DNA from: Phormidium tenue FACHB-1050
Lineage (GTDB): Bacteria > Cyanobacteriota > Cyanobacteriia > Pseudanabaenales > Pseudanabaenaceae
DNA length: 64,000 nt
Assembly: GCF_014696925.1 (NCBI RefSeq)
Contig: NZ_JACJQY010000002.1
Span: forward strand, 62,001 to 126,000
Direction of reading: 5' to 3'
A program made the translations under genes and the position numbers. Below are positions 1 to 9,754 of this stretch, in pieces; the first letter of the stretch is position 1, and each line of letters opens with the position of its first letter. The notes beneath the pieces are model-generated. The model did no database searches, was not told the DNA's origin, and worked only from the letters and a program-made list of their open reading frames with translations.

Positions 1-4
1 TTGC

Positions 5-49
5 CCAAAAGCAGGATAGCGGCACTTCGCGCCGCTATCCTGCTTTTGG
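5..49. repeat. Palindromic hairpin repeat
   Basis: A long inverted repeat with arms of about 19 bases around a short ACTTCGC centre. It belongs to the GGCGGCGC-TTC-GCGCCGCC-cored hairpins found throughout the window. No gene starts before position 261; bases 1-260 hold only this and the next two repeats. Confidence 0.85.
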
Positions 50-63
50 AGTTGCACTGGAAA

Positions 64-171
64 TGTAGCAATGTAAGTTTTGCTAAGGATGTAAAACCCA
101 AATAAACTAAGGCGGCGCTTTGCTCCGCCTTAGTTTATTTGGGTTTGGACTTGATACGTGAGATATAGACG
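64..171 (-). repeat. Degenerate copy of the 116-bp palindromic element
   Basis: Starts with the TAGCAATGTAAGTTTTGC end known from the full elements (such as 61502-61617), then AAAACCC, a perfect hairpin at 95-145 (arms AACCCAAATAAACTAAGGCGG), and a worn far end near GATATA. Read as a decayed member in minus orientation. Confidence 0.6.
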
Positions 172-226
172 AAAGCGAAAAATAGGAAGAATCGCTTAGC
201 GATTCTTACTTTTTTTCGCTTTCGTC
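168..226. repeat. Palindromic repeat, GCGAAAAA..GAATCGC type
   Basis: Inverted repeat with the core AAGAATCGCTTAGCGATTCTT and outer arms GACGAAAGCG/CGCTTTCGTC. A sister copy with the same core lies at 14351-14395, so this is a second palindrome family. Confidence 0.75.
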
Positions 227-260
227 GTGATGCGCCACTAATTCTTGGGTAAGAGGGTAG

Positions 261-884
261 TCAAATAACTAACTGACCAAGAGATTTTAAAATTTGTAGT
301 ACCTCGTATAACTGATTTTCTGACTCAGACAAGGAAAAAACTTTGGATAGGGTATAAATTGGTTCAGCTTCAGAATCTAGCTTGATAAAGCGAAATTCTC
401 GTCCATTAGTAATCAATCCAAATCTTGTCTTGGTAGCGTTAGGACTAGAAATCATATAAGTTAAAGCCTGCGGCAAAGCCACCATCACATCATATTGAAT
501 GCTTTTAGCTTCGATTACCAATATCCAGATTGATTGTTGTAGTACTAAGACATCAATTTGCCCTCGCACCACTTCCACTCCATCCTGAGACACTAACTCG
601 ATCGATTCTTCTAAGGTTGTATAGAAAGGCGGATCATAAAAACCTGCAAGGGAAAGCAATGGAGACAAAGTAACCATCTTGACTGTTACTTCTAGCAGTG
701 GTCGATCCGCAAGATAAAGGTATTGTTGCCTTGTGCGATCCAGTTGTTGTTTCTCAAATTCACTAAGCGCAGGAGCCGAAACTAATAAGTCAGTAAAAAA
801 TGTATCGTTTCTATCTTGATGTAAGTGAAATTTGTTTTTGACATCATATAAGCTGAGCTTTGAAGCCTGTAAGGTTTGAACCAT
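261..884 (-). CDS. PD-(D/E)XK nuclease-family protein (type I restriction R-subunit N-terminal-like)
   Basis: A 207-residue stand-alone protein. It shows a PD-(D/E)XK signature: G-Q-I-D111 followed 13 residues later by I-E125-A-K127, on two predicted strands. This pattern, and GLITNGREFRFIKL near residue 155, match small cyanobacterial proteins usually annotated as type I restriction endonuclease subunit R-like (HSDR_N fold). No helicase domain, specificity or methylase subunit is nearby, so it is not a complete restriction system. The family resemblance is recognised from motifs; the true substrate is unknown. It ends near the repeat cluster at 1-226. Confidence 0.7.
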   Translation of the reverse strand: MVQTLQASKLSLYDVKNKFHLHQDRNDTFFTDLLVSAPALSEFEKQQLDRTRQQYLYLADRPLLEVTVKMVTLSPLLSLAGFYDPPFYTTLEESIELVSQDGVEVVRGQIDVLVLQQSIWILVIEAKSIQYDVMVALPQALTYMISSPNATKTRFGLITNGREFRFIKLDSEAEPIYTLSKVFSLSESENQLYEVLQILKSLGQLVI

Positions 885-912
885 CGCTTTTCTCCTGTGT
901 CCATAATTTTAA

Positions 913-1965
913 TTATCTATCAGTTTCTAAGACCTTACTAACTGAGAGACCATCCACCGCAGTACCAAAATACCAGAGTGAGGCAGCCGCCTCAGCGCGA
1001 GTAACGGGTTTCTGCGGTTGTAATAAGGTCGTAAAGCCAAAGCTACGTCGAATGTTAGAGAGATCGCGGAGTTGAGCATCGGCAAAAATTGCATTCAAAG
1101 CATTTTCACTAATGCGATTGCTATCTTTAAATCCCCATGATTTGCTGACAGACTCTAAGGTCGCGATGGGCAATGGTTGTCTCAGATCGAGGGGGATTTT
1201 CCATTGCACCAGTTCTTCACGGAGCAAAGGATCATTGGGACGAAAACTATCGCCTATTCCAACAATTAGCCCTGCATTGGCTAAACCTTGAATGATGCCA
1301 AAGTCAGGATGATTATTAGGAATATCAGTAAAACTAGCGCTATCGGTTGGTTGTGCAAGACGAATTTGGCGACTAGGTTGATTTTTATAGAGACGATTAT
1401 TGGTTTCTAATAACCATCGTGCATATTCACGACGAGCTACTAAAATATTTGGCTTAAATTGTTGTCCAGTTTTGGGAGTGATTGTTCCTAATTTATTTAA
1501 GTCTTTAATCCAATTCTTAAGTGGAGCAGGTGCTGCGTCCAAATCACTAAATTCACCAGATTGCTTTTGGGAATTAGTAAAGTTTATAAAAAATAGTTCT
1601 TTGAGGGAGTTTGTCTCTGAGGTTGCTTTTTTCGGTAAGGATTGTAGAGCGATCGCCTTCATTGGACTAGACCAACGATCACTATTAACAGGATTAACTA
1701 AACTATTAGGAGAATTAGTTGGTTTTATTTCAGGTTTTGGTTCAGAGTTTGTAGTTGGGGTTGGACTGGGTGATGTGGCGATCGGTGTTGGTTGATTGGG
1801 ATTTTCGGCGATCGCCTCAGAAGAAGATGGACTAGCGGGAGCGATCGCATTTTCCAATGAACTGCCAATATATGAACCTTGGCAAGCCGTAAGGAAATAA
1901 GTGGTAAGACCAAGCAGCAAAAATTTGAAATTTTTAGCAATTAATCGAGAATTGAACTTTATCAA
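913..1965 (-). CDS. SLH-domain lipoprotein
   Basis: A 350-residue exported protein. The N-terminus has a basic start, a hydrophobic core and the lipobox L-T-A-C at about residue 28, so a lipidated, membrane-anchored protein is expected. Residues about 40-80 are a Ser/Pro/Thr-rich linker. The C-terminal half has S-layer-homology features (FTDIPNNHPDFGIIQGLANAGLIVG, split around residues 210-240; RAEAAASLWYF near 325). SLH domains bind peptidoglycan-linked polymers, so a role in envelope or outer-membrane tethering is inferred. The start is TTG, overlapping the stop of the upstream DUF29 gene (TTGA), which implies translational coupling. Confidence 0.75.
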   Translation of the reverse strand: MIKFNSRLIAKNFKFLLLGLTTYFLTACQGSYIGSSLENAIAPASPSSSEAIAENPNQPTPIATSPSPTPTTNSEPKPEIKPTNSPNSLVNPVNSDRWSSPMKAIALQSLPKKATSETNSLKELFFINFTNSQKQSGEFSDLDAAPAPLKNWIKDLNKLGTITPKTGQQFKPNILVARREYARWLLETNNRLYKNQPSRQIRLAQPTDSASFTDIPNNHPDFGIIQGLANAGLIVGIGDSFRPNDPLLREELVQWKIPLDLRQPLPIATLESVSKSWGFKDSNRISENALNAIFADAQLRDLSNIRRSFGFTTLLQPQKPVTRAEAAASLWYFGTAVDGLSVSKVLETDR

Positions 1966-2411
1966 AATTCCACACCAATATCATCAGGAAAACTCAAGTC
2001 AAGCAACTGCTCAAGGCTATAGGGACATTCATTGGGCAAGATACTTTTCTTGATTGGGGTTTCCGCCAAAATTAGCGCTAATCCTAAGCGATATCCCTTA
2101 AGCAGGGCTTTATCTAAGTAAGATTTTAAGCTAGGGTTATCCGCTAACAGATCTTGAATTTCTTCTCTTTGTAACTGAATTGTGACCTGCCAACTGCGAG
2201 ATCGCTTTGTGGGTTGATACTGCCATTTCAAAAGATGTCCAATCAATACCCCCAATCGATTCGATAATTCTTGCTGCTTTAGCTTACCCAAAGCCCCTAT
2301 TTCCTCAACCAAATTCAACAAATCCAAACTATCTAAATGCCCTAAGGACAGAAGCTTGGACTGCTCCAAAGTCCAGCCATAAAAGTCTGTCTCATATAAT
2401 CCTGTGTTCAT
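1962..2411 (-). CDS. DUF29 family protein
   Basis: A 149-residue all-helical protein with the DUF29 hallmarks: an N-terminal LYETDFYGWTLEQSKLL, the LDLLNLVEEIGALGK segment, HLLKWQYQP, then the RSWQVTIQLQREEI helix. DUF29 is widespread and multi-copy in cyanobacteria with unknown function, often near toxin-antitoxin-like genes. It overlaps the downstream SLH lipoprotein by four bases, so the two are probably co-transcribed. The assignment is firm; the function is not known. Confidence 0.85.
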   Translation of the reverse strand: MNTGLYETDFYGWTLEQSKLLSLGHLDSLDLLNLVEEIGALGKLKQQELSNRLGVLIGHLLKWQYQPTKRSRSWQVTIQLQREEIQDLLADNPSLKSYLDKALLKGYRLGLALILAETPIKKSILPNECPYSLEQLLDLSFPDDIGVEF

Positions 2412-2445
2412 AGCATTTCTTTATTTGTGTTTTTTAGCTGTTAGT

Positions 2446-4248
2446 TCAAGAAGCATTGCCATCAATCTCAACAAGATTGGTGGTAGGTGGCAATAGAGGG
2501 ACTATTGGTAATGCACAGGCAATTTCAGGACGGAAATTTGCATATCGGCTACGACGTACCGCAATAATTTCTGTCTGGATATCTTGAGTACTTTCACCTA
2601 GACATAGGAGTAGATGTGTAGTCAACTCCAAACTTGTCTCAAAGGTGGGATGCACTACTTCCTTCGCACCAAGTTGGTAAAGAGTATCGATATCAGCATC
2701 TTTTTCAGCTCTGACTACAATATCAATTTCTGGAGAAATAGATATTGCTCTCTGCACAGCCAATCTCGTCGCGATCGGGTCAGAAATTGCGATTAACATT
2801 GATCGCGCATGGTCGATTTCTGCTTTTTCGAGAACGAACGGACTGGCGCAATTACCGTATAGATAGGGAATATTTCGCGATCGCAGAATTTCCACCTTAG
2901 ATTCTGCATCTTCAATTACCAGCACAGGATAGCCCTTAGACTGCAACAAAGTGACAATCCCTTGACCGATCCGACCGTAACCACAAACCACCACATGATC
3001 ATGGAGTTCCGCATTTGCCGCAAGTTCTTGGGGCATATCCAACTTATTCATCCAAGCTTGAAGAAATGGCACTTTTTCGAGCAATTCTAAGATCTGTGGT
3101 GTTGCCTTGAGCAAGAATGGCGTAACCATCAAAGTTACGGCAGTTGTTCCTAAAATTAGTAGATATACCCGACGCGATACTAAGCCTAATTTCTGTCCTT
3201 CACTAGCTAGTACAAACGAGAATTCTCCAATTTGGGCTAAACCTAATCCCGCAAAAATGGCGACTCGTAAGGGATAGCGGAAAAAGCTTACTAAAGGTAC
3301 GACGATTAAAAATTTACCGATCATCACGATCGCCACAAGGCTGAGAATTAATTCCCAGTTTTGGATCAGAAATACAGGATCGATCAGCATCCCGATCGCT
3401 GCAAAAAATAAAGTCGCAAACACATCTCGCAGTGGTTCAACATAGGTGAGTGCTTGATCGGCATATTCCACCTCAGAAATCATCAAACCTGCAACGAACG
3501 CGCCCATCTCAATCGATAAGCCCAACTGCTCAGTCAGAAGTGCAATCCCTAAGCACAGCACGATCACGCTTAGCAAAAATAATTCGCGGCTCTCGGTACT
3601 CGCTACCCACCGCAAAAACGGAGGAATCACCCAGATCCCTGCGGCGATCGCGCCACCAGCAAATAAAGCTGTTACCGACAAAGCTTTGATTACTTCGATC
3701 CCCACTGACTCAGGATGATCCAATGCGGGCAACACCGCCAGCATCAAACCGAGTGCTAAATCTTGGATGATCAACATCCCCAGTGTTACCTGTCCCTGTG
3801 CGGACTCAGTGGCATTGGTTTCCATCAAACTGCGTAGCACCACTGCCGTTGATGACAGCGACAAAATTCCACCGAGGAAGATTCCTTGGGTTGGGGTATC
3901 CACCCATCCTACAAATACTGATACGGCTGTAGTGAGAGCGATCGTCAACAAAACTTGTAAGCTACCACCACCAAGGGCGATCGCTCTCACCTTATTTAAT
4001 TGCTTCAGCGAAAACTCAACACCAAGGGCAAACAGCAAAAAGGCAACCCCAAACTGGGCAAGGGTTTCTACCTGAATCAATTCTTTGATCAGCCCTAAAC
4101 CCGTTGGACCCACAACAATGCCACCAAAGATGTAGCCCAACAAAACTGGTAATCGCAGAGCCGCCGCCAGTAATCCGCCAAACGAGGCTGCTGCAAGAAC
4201 AGTTACTAAATCAACAATTAACCGAAAATCTTCTTGCACAGAAACCAA
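2446..4248 (-). CDS. KefB-type CPA2 cation/proton antiporter with TrkA-N domain
   Basis: A 600-residue inner-membrane protein. Residues about 10-385 form some 12 hydrophobic segments of the Na+/H+ exchanger (CPA2) fold, including GYIFGGIVVGPTGLGL and the unwound-helix region LSSTAVVLRSL. Residues about 415-540 are a cytoplasmic RCK/TrkA-N Rossmann domain with VVCGYGRIGQG, which binds NAD(H) or nucleotides and gates the transporter. The length is usual for KefB/KefC-like proteins. It probably exchanges K+ or Na+ for protons. The gene reads away from the kinase hairpin at 4294-4334 and is not clearly part of an operon. Confidence 0.88.
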   Translation of the reverse strand: MVSVQEDFRLIVDLVTVLAAASFGGLLAAALRLPVLLGYIFGGIVVGPTGLGLIKELIQVETLAQFGVAFLLFALGVEFSLKQLNKVRAIALGGGSLQVLLTIALTTAVSVFVGWVDTPTQGIFLGGILSLSSTAVVLRSLMETNATESAQGQVTLGMLIIQDLALGLMLAVLPALDHPESVGIEVIKALSVTALFAGGAIAAGIWVIPPFLRWVASTESRELFLLSVIVLCLGIALLTEQLGLSIEMGAFVAGLMISEVEYADQALTYVEPLRDVFATLFFAAIGMLIDPVFLIQNWELILSLVAIVMIGKFLIVVPLVSFFRYPLRVAIFAGLGLAQIGEFSFVLASEGQKLGLVSRRVYLLILGTTAVTLMVTPFLLKATPQILELLEKVPFLQAWMNKLDMPQELAANAELHDHVVVCGYGRIGQGIVTLLQSKGYPVLVIEDAESKVEILRSRNIPYLYGNCASPFVLEKAEIDHARSMLIAISDPIATRLAVQRAISISPEIDIVVRAEKDADIDTLYQLGAKEVVHPTFETSLELTTHLLLCLGESTQDIQTEIIAVRRSRYANFRPEIACALPIVPLLPPTTNLVEIDGNAS

Positions 4249-4293
4249 CTAAAGAACGTTGCCATCTATACTTTAGCTTGGATTTTGCTAAAC

Positions 4294-4334
4294 CTAAAAG
4301 AGAGTTCGGCGCTCCGCACCGAACTCTCTTTTAG
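4294..4334. terminator. Palindromic repeat containing the kinase stop codon
   Basis: Arms CTAAAAGAGAGTTCGG and their complement close over GCGCTCCGCA. The stop codon of the minus-strand kinase (4331-4333) lies inside the outer arm. It probably ends transcription of the kinase gene and also belongs to the palindrome network. Confidence 0.65.
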
Positions 4335-6619
4335 ATAAACTGGCAAGTGTCATCATCGCTGCTGCGGAAGAGTAAACTTGGTTGAGTAAAATCAGTATCA
4401 TCGGATTGGGATAGGTTACCTTCCGCAGGATGCAACATTGATTTAGCCTCAATCTGGTCATATAAAGTCTTGACAGCCTGAAGAATATAACTAGCTGACT
4501 GATCGTAAGCACTGGGTTCACTTAGCGATCGCGCTGTTTGCCAGATCTCTTTTTCAGCTTTCTCGTAGGATGAATAAGCATAAAATAACTGTCGTAGCAG
4601 TCCATCAAGCCCATGAGTTCTCAAATCATGCCAATTATCGCGATCAGGATCGAAGGGATAGTACAGCACAGAAAAAAGTAAAATCTTTGCCCGCATAGAA
4701 CTTGTAAATCGCATCAGTTCCAATCGCAAGTCAAATAGATCAACTGCAATTTGAGGATCAAAGGGGATTTTACTGCGGATTTGATGATTAGGTTGGCTGC
4801 TAATGGGGGCGCTTGGTGGGGCGATCGCAGGATTGACTACTGCCAAATTATTTTCATAACTGCGATCGGGATAAAGAGGCTCTAACTTGCTAAGTAGCAA
4901 ATTACCGATAACAGCATATTCCGCAGGTTTGGAAACCCTCTGAACTGACTCATGGAGTAGAGCTGTCAATTGCTGAAAAGTAGGCATGAATGAAACTAAC
5001 TCTCTCAAAAGACTTGCCCAATCAACGCTATTTAATTGACGCAGATCACTCTCCCAAACATCTTGATAGGTATAAAACAAGAGTTTTTTTAGACGCATTT
5101 GCTGAGCATCTGTATCAATGCTATGGGACACCCATGCATAAATATCAGAGTCATCGTTGAGGTATGGATCTGGTAATTCATCTTCAGTAAAGCTGAACTG
5201 TTGATCCGAGGAGGCTTCTGCAATAAGTGAGTTGAGAGGTTCTTGAATGGAGCTATGTGGAGAAGAATCAATCGGCGCAATCAGTTGTGCGGAGCCTGCA
5301 TTAATTACTAGATGGTTTACTGAATAAGCGACTGGTTGACTAACTGTTTGAGAATTTGGTTTGAATTGAGAAGAACTTATTGGTTCTGCAATTACTGATG
5401 CTGGTGTTTGTTGGTAAAGTTTAGAGGCTGCATTAAAAACTATTTTGGCAACAATCAAGTATTGACGCTGTTTTTGGACAGCGATCGTCCTCACAGATTT
5501 TACTAAGTTCTCTTTTAGAGCATCAATACTTGGATATTGTTTATATAAGTCTTCCAATAGTTCTACAAAACTAAAATTATTGAGACGAGTGAGATCGTTT
5601 TCCAGAATACCAGTACATACCAGACATACTAGCTTCTTAGCTCTTACAGGATCTTCGCTCATTTCCAGATCATCAGATACTTCATCAATTAGCTGTTCTA
5701 GATGACTCTTATTAGTTTTTTCAGGAGGATGAGGAACTGGTGGTAATTCAGAAAGAATTAGGGGTATAGCTTCGCTAAAAACAGTCTGGGCTTGGGACTG
5801 CATTAGTAAAGGTTGTAGTGCTTCCAATACATCATTTGCTGATTGATAGCGTTGGCGAAAATCAAAGCGAACCATTTTATCAATTACATCTGCCAATGTA
5901 GGCGTGACTTTTGCGCGATCGCGCCAACAAAACTCGCTAGTACGTGGATCTTCAGGAATCTGATTCGGTAATACTCCCGTAAGGGCTTGGATGGCAATTA
6001 CACCGATCGCATAGATGTCACTGGCAAACATGGTTTTGCCACTATATTGCTCATTTGGCATATATCCAGGAGAGCCAATTACCAAGCTGGAAGTATGTCC
6101 TAGCTGACTAATTGGCTGAGTGCTAACTTCTTTAACTGCCCCAAAATCAATTAAGACAATTTTTTTGTCACTAGCCCGACGGATCAGATTACTGGGTTTG
6201 ATGTCACGGTGAATTACTTGTTGATGATGGACAAAATCGAGGGTCGGCAAAATATCAGTGAGAAAATCAATCGTATACTGCTCTCCCAAACATTGACCAC
6301 GCTTAATTTCTTGGGTCAAGACATCGCCTTCAATCAATTCTTGAGCGAGAAAAAATTCTTCGTCTTCTTCAAAGTGCGCTAATAAACTGGGGATACATTC
6401 ATGCCGTCCCAATTTATAAAGCACTTTTGCTTCTTTATCGAATAGTTCACGGGAGATTTTTAAAATTTCTGCTTGTGATGACGCAGGCTTAAGCTGCTTG
6501 ATCACACAGGTAGGGCGATCGGGCAGATATCCATCTTCTGCAATAAAGGTTTGGCTAAAGCCGCCGCCGCCAAGTTGTTTGACGATTTTATAGCGCCCAG
6601 TCAAGGTTTTACCGAGCAT
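4331..6619 (-). CDS. Serine/threonine protein kinase with three C-terminal repeat domains
   Basis: A Hanks-type kinase of about 762 residues. The open frame begins at a TTG at 6646, but the usual cyanobacterial start MLGK..GRY is the ATG at 6619 (6625 is possible). The kinase domain (about 10-270) has the Gly-rich loop LGGGGFSQTF, the catalytic Lys in CVIKQLKP, HRDIKPSN, DFG and GSPGYMPNEQ, so it should be active. No transmembrane segment is visible. Residues about 323-403, 503-583 and 639-723 look like three diverged copies of one helical domain, with shared R(A/L)KxLL, a (E/W)xDLRxL-like step, LLxxL and a closing LxxLY. I do not recognise this domain. Confidence 0.85.
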   Translation of the reverse strand: MLGKTLTGRYKIVKQLGGGGFSQTFIAEDGYLPDRPTCVIKQLKPASSQAEILKISRELFDKEAKVLYKLGRHECIPSLLAHFEEDEEFFLAQELIEGDVLTQEIKRGQCLGEQYTIDFLTDILPTLDFVHHQQVIHRDIKPSNLIRRASDKKIVLIDFGAVKEVSTQPISQLGHTSSLVIGSPGYMPNEQYSGKTMFASDIYAIGVIAIQALTGVLPNQIPEDPRTSEFCWRDRAKVTPTLADVIDKMVRFDFRQRYQSANDVLEALQPLLMQSQAQTVFSEAIPLILSELPPVPHPPEKTNKSHLEQLIDEVSDDLEMSEDPVRAKKLVCLVCTGILENDLTRLNNFSFVELLEDLYKQYPSIDALKENLVKSVRTIAVQKQRQYLIVAKIVFNAASKLYQQTPASVIAEPISSSQFKPNSQTVSQPVAYSVNHLVINAGSAQLIAPIDSSPHSSIQEPLNSLIAEASSDQQFSFTEDELPDPYLNDDSDIYAWVSHSIDTDAQQMRLKKLLFYTYQDVWESDLRQLNSVDWASLLRELVSFMPTFQQLTALLHESVQRVSKPAEYAVIGNLLLSKLEPLYPDRSYENNLAVVNPAIAPPSAPISSQPNHQIRSKIPFDPQIAVDLFDLRLELMRFTSSMRAKILLFSVLYYPFDPDRDNWHDLRTHGLDGLLRQLFYAYSSYEKAEKEIWQTARSLSEPSAYDQSASYILQAVKTLYDQIEAKSMLHPAEGNLSQSDDTDFTQPSLLFRSSDDDTCQFI

Positions 6620-6706
6620 AATCATTTCAGTCACTGCTAACGTCAATATTTTTGCATTTCCTTAACGTCCTAGCAAGTTAATTTTCGTCTTCTCGCAAAA
6701 TAAGCA

Positions 6707-6737
6707 ATGAGTGGCGGCGCTTCGCGCCGCCACTCAT
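6707..6737. terminator. Perfect hairpin after the STAND ATPase gene
   Basis: ATGAGTGGCGGCGC-TTC-GCGCCGCCACTCAT lies about 24 bases past the stop of the minus-strand gene ending at 6761. It is a short member of the palindrome network and may act as that gene's terminator, though no T-run follows. Confidence 0.6.
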
Positions 6738-6760
6738 CTTCTGGTTTTAAGCAGTTTTGT

Positions 6761-8872
6761 TTAACCAAGCCGCTTAGAACGATTGGCTTGCAACTCTTGC
6801 TTTCTCTTTCTCACTTGAGTGCGGCGCTCACTAGGTGTGGGCAGTCCGACAGGAGGCTCAACAATTTTGACCTCATTGATGAAAACCAATCTGGCATCAA
6901 CGGGTTGGTTGAGCGTGTCAGTAATTTTCACAGCTTCAAAATCAGCATCGATCGCTGCAAATTCTGTCTCATTTAACCAAGCATGGTATTTCTTGCGAAA
7001 TTTGGGTTGTTGCTTCAGTTCCTGTTGCAACTGTTCGAGAGAACCTTCTGTCCATTGGTAATAGAGGTTTTTGCTGCGGATTTGGGTTTTGGATTCGGAA
7101 GTTTGTTGAGCGAGGGGATTATTTGCCCAAGGAATGCGGTGATCCCATGTAGCAAGTCCACCAGCGCGATCGCTTTCGAGCAATCTCTCTAAAATTTGTA
7201 GATCAGAATGCTCAGTTACCCGTTCAGGGAAACGACAAAAGCTGTTGGTGAGATCGGTTTGCGAAGCACGCAACAGATTCATGATATTGCCTTGGGCATA
7301 GCCGATCGCTGTTTGGTGATCGCGTAAAGTCTCAAGCAAGCTATGTAATTCACGTTGCAAAGTATCAACGCTGCCATAGTGCGCCAAGAGACGATTGGTT
7401 AGAGGTTGCAAGATGTGGCGAATCTGGGTTTCTCGAATATAGTCTTCGGCACGGTGTTGGACAAGGGCATAGCTCATTAGGAATTCGGGACTACGCTCAA
7501 TCGCCGAGTTGTAAGCCATATCGATCAAGCGATCGGTCATATATTCCATTACCACAGGCTGCTGTGTGAAGCTATTGGCATTCTTCTCAATTAGCGATCG
7601 CCAGCGTAGAGAAATCACTGATTCCAGAATTTGGGACTTAGAAACCATTGGTACGATGTCTTGACGTAGATTGTCGGTGGTGATCGGTTCGCGCTCAATC
7701 GCTAGCCAATACATGACCTGTTGCTCACGTTCCGAAAGGCGACCATATTGTTGATCGAGAAGATAACGAATATCGCCGAACACATTTGCATCTTGATCGA
7801 GAAACTCTTGAATATCACCATCGAACATGCTGTTAATCGAACGTGATACCACTGTCAGAGCGAGAGGATTTCCGCAGTAGAAATCGATCAGCTTGCGAGT
7901 TGCAGGGGCAATCGCCAATTCTGGTTGAAACATTTGCCGCGCTTCTTCCTTCAATCCAGCCAATTGCAGAGAACGTACCATGCGATCGCTACTATCGGGA
8001 GGCAAAACATCATGGGGTTTTTCGCGACTGGTCAAAATCAAGCAACTTTGATGACGTACTTCACCAACTTGACGGAACATTTCACCATAGCCTTCATAGC
8101 CTTCACTATATTGTCCTGTGGTTTCACCACTGCGAAGGATTGATTCCACATTGTCCAACACGATCAAGCAGCGTGATTGTTTTAGGACAGGAATGAACAT
8201 ACCCAAGAGACTGTTTAAATCTGGAGGCAAAGTGGCGATCGCTTGGTTGGTCAAAAAGCTGACCAATTCGGCAAGCATTATTTCTACGGTGGGCGCATTG
8301 CGTAGGGATTTCCAAGCAATCAATGTAAATTCTGATTGCACCTGTTCAGCGAGTTTAGTAGCAAAGGCGGTTTTACCGATACCGCCCATACCAAATACTC
8401 CCAACAGACGGCAGCGATCGCTAATCACCCAATTTTTAACTGTGGCTAGTTCTTCGGTACGACCATAAAAAATTGAAGTATCGATCGCATTACCCCAGTC
8501 ACAGCGTTTGATATTGAGATCCGTAGCCTCAGGATTGTGAGGATTGACGAGACTCAGTAGATTGTGAGCGCTCGGCTGATTTGACTCCTGTTGAGAGGGC
8601 TTAACCTGAAAATTATTGGCTTGAGTCCGCACCACGACTTGGAGATTATGCTTAGTCACTCGCTCATTAAAAGCATCGGACAAGATCTTCCAAAGACGAT
8701 AACCCACGTCACGAATATAAGAAGAATCGTATCCGCAAGTCTCAGCAATCTCAGCGTAAGTCTTGCCATTCCATGTTTGGCGAAATACTTGCTCCTGAAT
8801 ATTACTCAATCGCTTGTGCTGTAGGACTGCATCAACAATTGCGATCGCATCTTCAATAGTCATCGTAGTCAT
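6761..8872 (-). CDS. NB-ARC-type STAND ATPase with N-terminal HTH-like domain
   Basis: About 703 residues. The ATG at 8872 is chosen because GAGAGGAG lies about 8 bases upstream; the frame itself opens at a TTG at 8890. Residues about 5-80 resemble the helix-turn-helix 'vMAP' N-terminal domain common in cyanobacterial STAND proteins (KTYAEIAETCGYDSSYIRDV). An NB-ARC domain follows with Walker A GMGGIGKTAFA and Walker B CLIVLDNVES, then winged-helix and helical linkers. Related proteins continue into WD40 or pentapeptide sensor repeats after a GYAxGNIxNLL motif. Here that motif (GYAQGNIMNLLRAS) is present but a different region of about 170 residues follows. A signalling or defence role is inferred. 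Confidence 0.8.
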   Translation of the reverse strand: MTTMTIEDAIAIVDAVLQHKRLSNIQEQVFRQTWNGKTYAEIAETCGYDSSYIRDVGYRLWKILSDAFNERVTKHNLQVVVRTQANNFQVKPSQQESNQPSAHNLLSLVNPHNPEATDLNIKRCDWGNAIDTSIFYGRTEELATVKNWVISDRCRLLGVFGMGGIGKTAFATKLAEQVQSEFTLIAWKSLRNAPTVEIMLAELVSFLTNQAIATLPPDLNSLLGMFIPVLKQSRCLIVLDNVESILRSGETTGQYSEGYEGYGEMFRQVGEVRHQSCLILTSREKPHDVLPPDSSDRMVRSLQLAGLKEEARQMFQPELAIAPATRKLIDFYCGNPLALTVVSRSINSMFDGDIQEFLDQDANVFGDIRYLLDQQYGRLSEREQQVMYWLAIEREPITTDNLRQDIVPMVSKSQILESVISLRWRSLIEKNANSFTQQPVVMEYMTDRLIDMAYNSAIERSPEFLMSYALVQHRAEDYIRETQIRHILQPLTNRLLAHYGSVDTLQRELHSLLETLRDHQTAIGYAQGNIMNLLRASQTDLTNSFCRFPERVTEHSDLQILERLLESDRAGGLATWDHRIPWANNPLAQQTSESKTQIRSKNLYYQWTEGSLEQLQQELKQQPKFRKKYHAWLNETEFAAIDADFEAVKITDTLNQPVDARLVFINEVKIVEPPVGLPTPSERRTQVRKRKQELQANRSKRLG

Positions 8873-9754
8873 GGTCGTAACTCCTCTCAATGTAATGTCT
8901 CGGTATCGGATTAGTAATGCAAAAGTTGGGATTAACTTTAGGATTCAAATTTTAGAATTCAAATAAATGTTTTGCATTTGTTTGAATTTGTCTTGCGATC
9001 TACTTGCTATCTAAATTTATCTAGCAAACTAATGAGTCACATTTTTATAATGACTAATTACAGCAATTGCAGATAATTAAATCAACATATTCTTGTTTTT
9101 TCACGTTAGATAAATAACATATATTTTTGTATTTGCAATGGATTTATCCAGCTTTTTTCTAAATCCTGATTTAGTCTGACATTGGCTTGGATATGTACCA
9201 ATTTTTTCTTGTCTTTTCTGATATATCTACATAAATAAAGGCTTTCAGGTATTAGCTAATCCATACTCGCAGACAAACTCATCTTAAAATCTTGTTTTTG
9301 CAAACAAAATATTTAAAAATCTTGTTTTATTTTTTTGCAACATACTAGCGACTTCATCAAGGTCTTTTAAATGAAAATAATTTTCAGCCTAATACAATTT
9401 GAATCTCTAAATTACTAAATAAGTAGTGAACTATCTTTGTATTTAACTAATGCAAAGAATTGAGTATCTTACTAATTAGTATTCTTGGTTTTATTCATGT
9501 ATTTACTGACAAAAAATACTATTTTTTCTGGTGTGCAAATTGAAATTTGAATTGTATTGTGTTTGTCAACAAGGGCTATTGCAGTTGATTTATACAACTT
9601 CAAGCGACCTGTGACCGCTAAACTCACTTACCCTCACATAAAGAAATATTTAACTCTTGTATCACTGGTAAGTGCATATAGCAATAGGGAAATAATGTTT
9701 TCCGACAAAAAACGACTTTTCCTCATATAACCTCACAAACAGAGGCCTTGAAAC
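8873..9754. other. Long AT-rich gene-free region
   Basis: About 880 bases between divergent genes, with no credible reading frame. It has none of the palindromic repeats that fill most other gaps, which is notable. It is rich in A/T runs and probably holds the promoters of the STAND gene (minus) and of the gene at 9755 (plus). I could not place a promoter with confidence. Confidence 0.5.
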
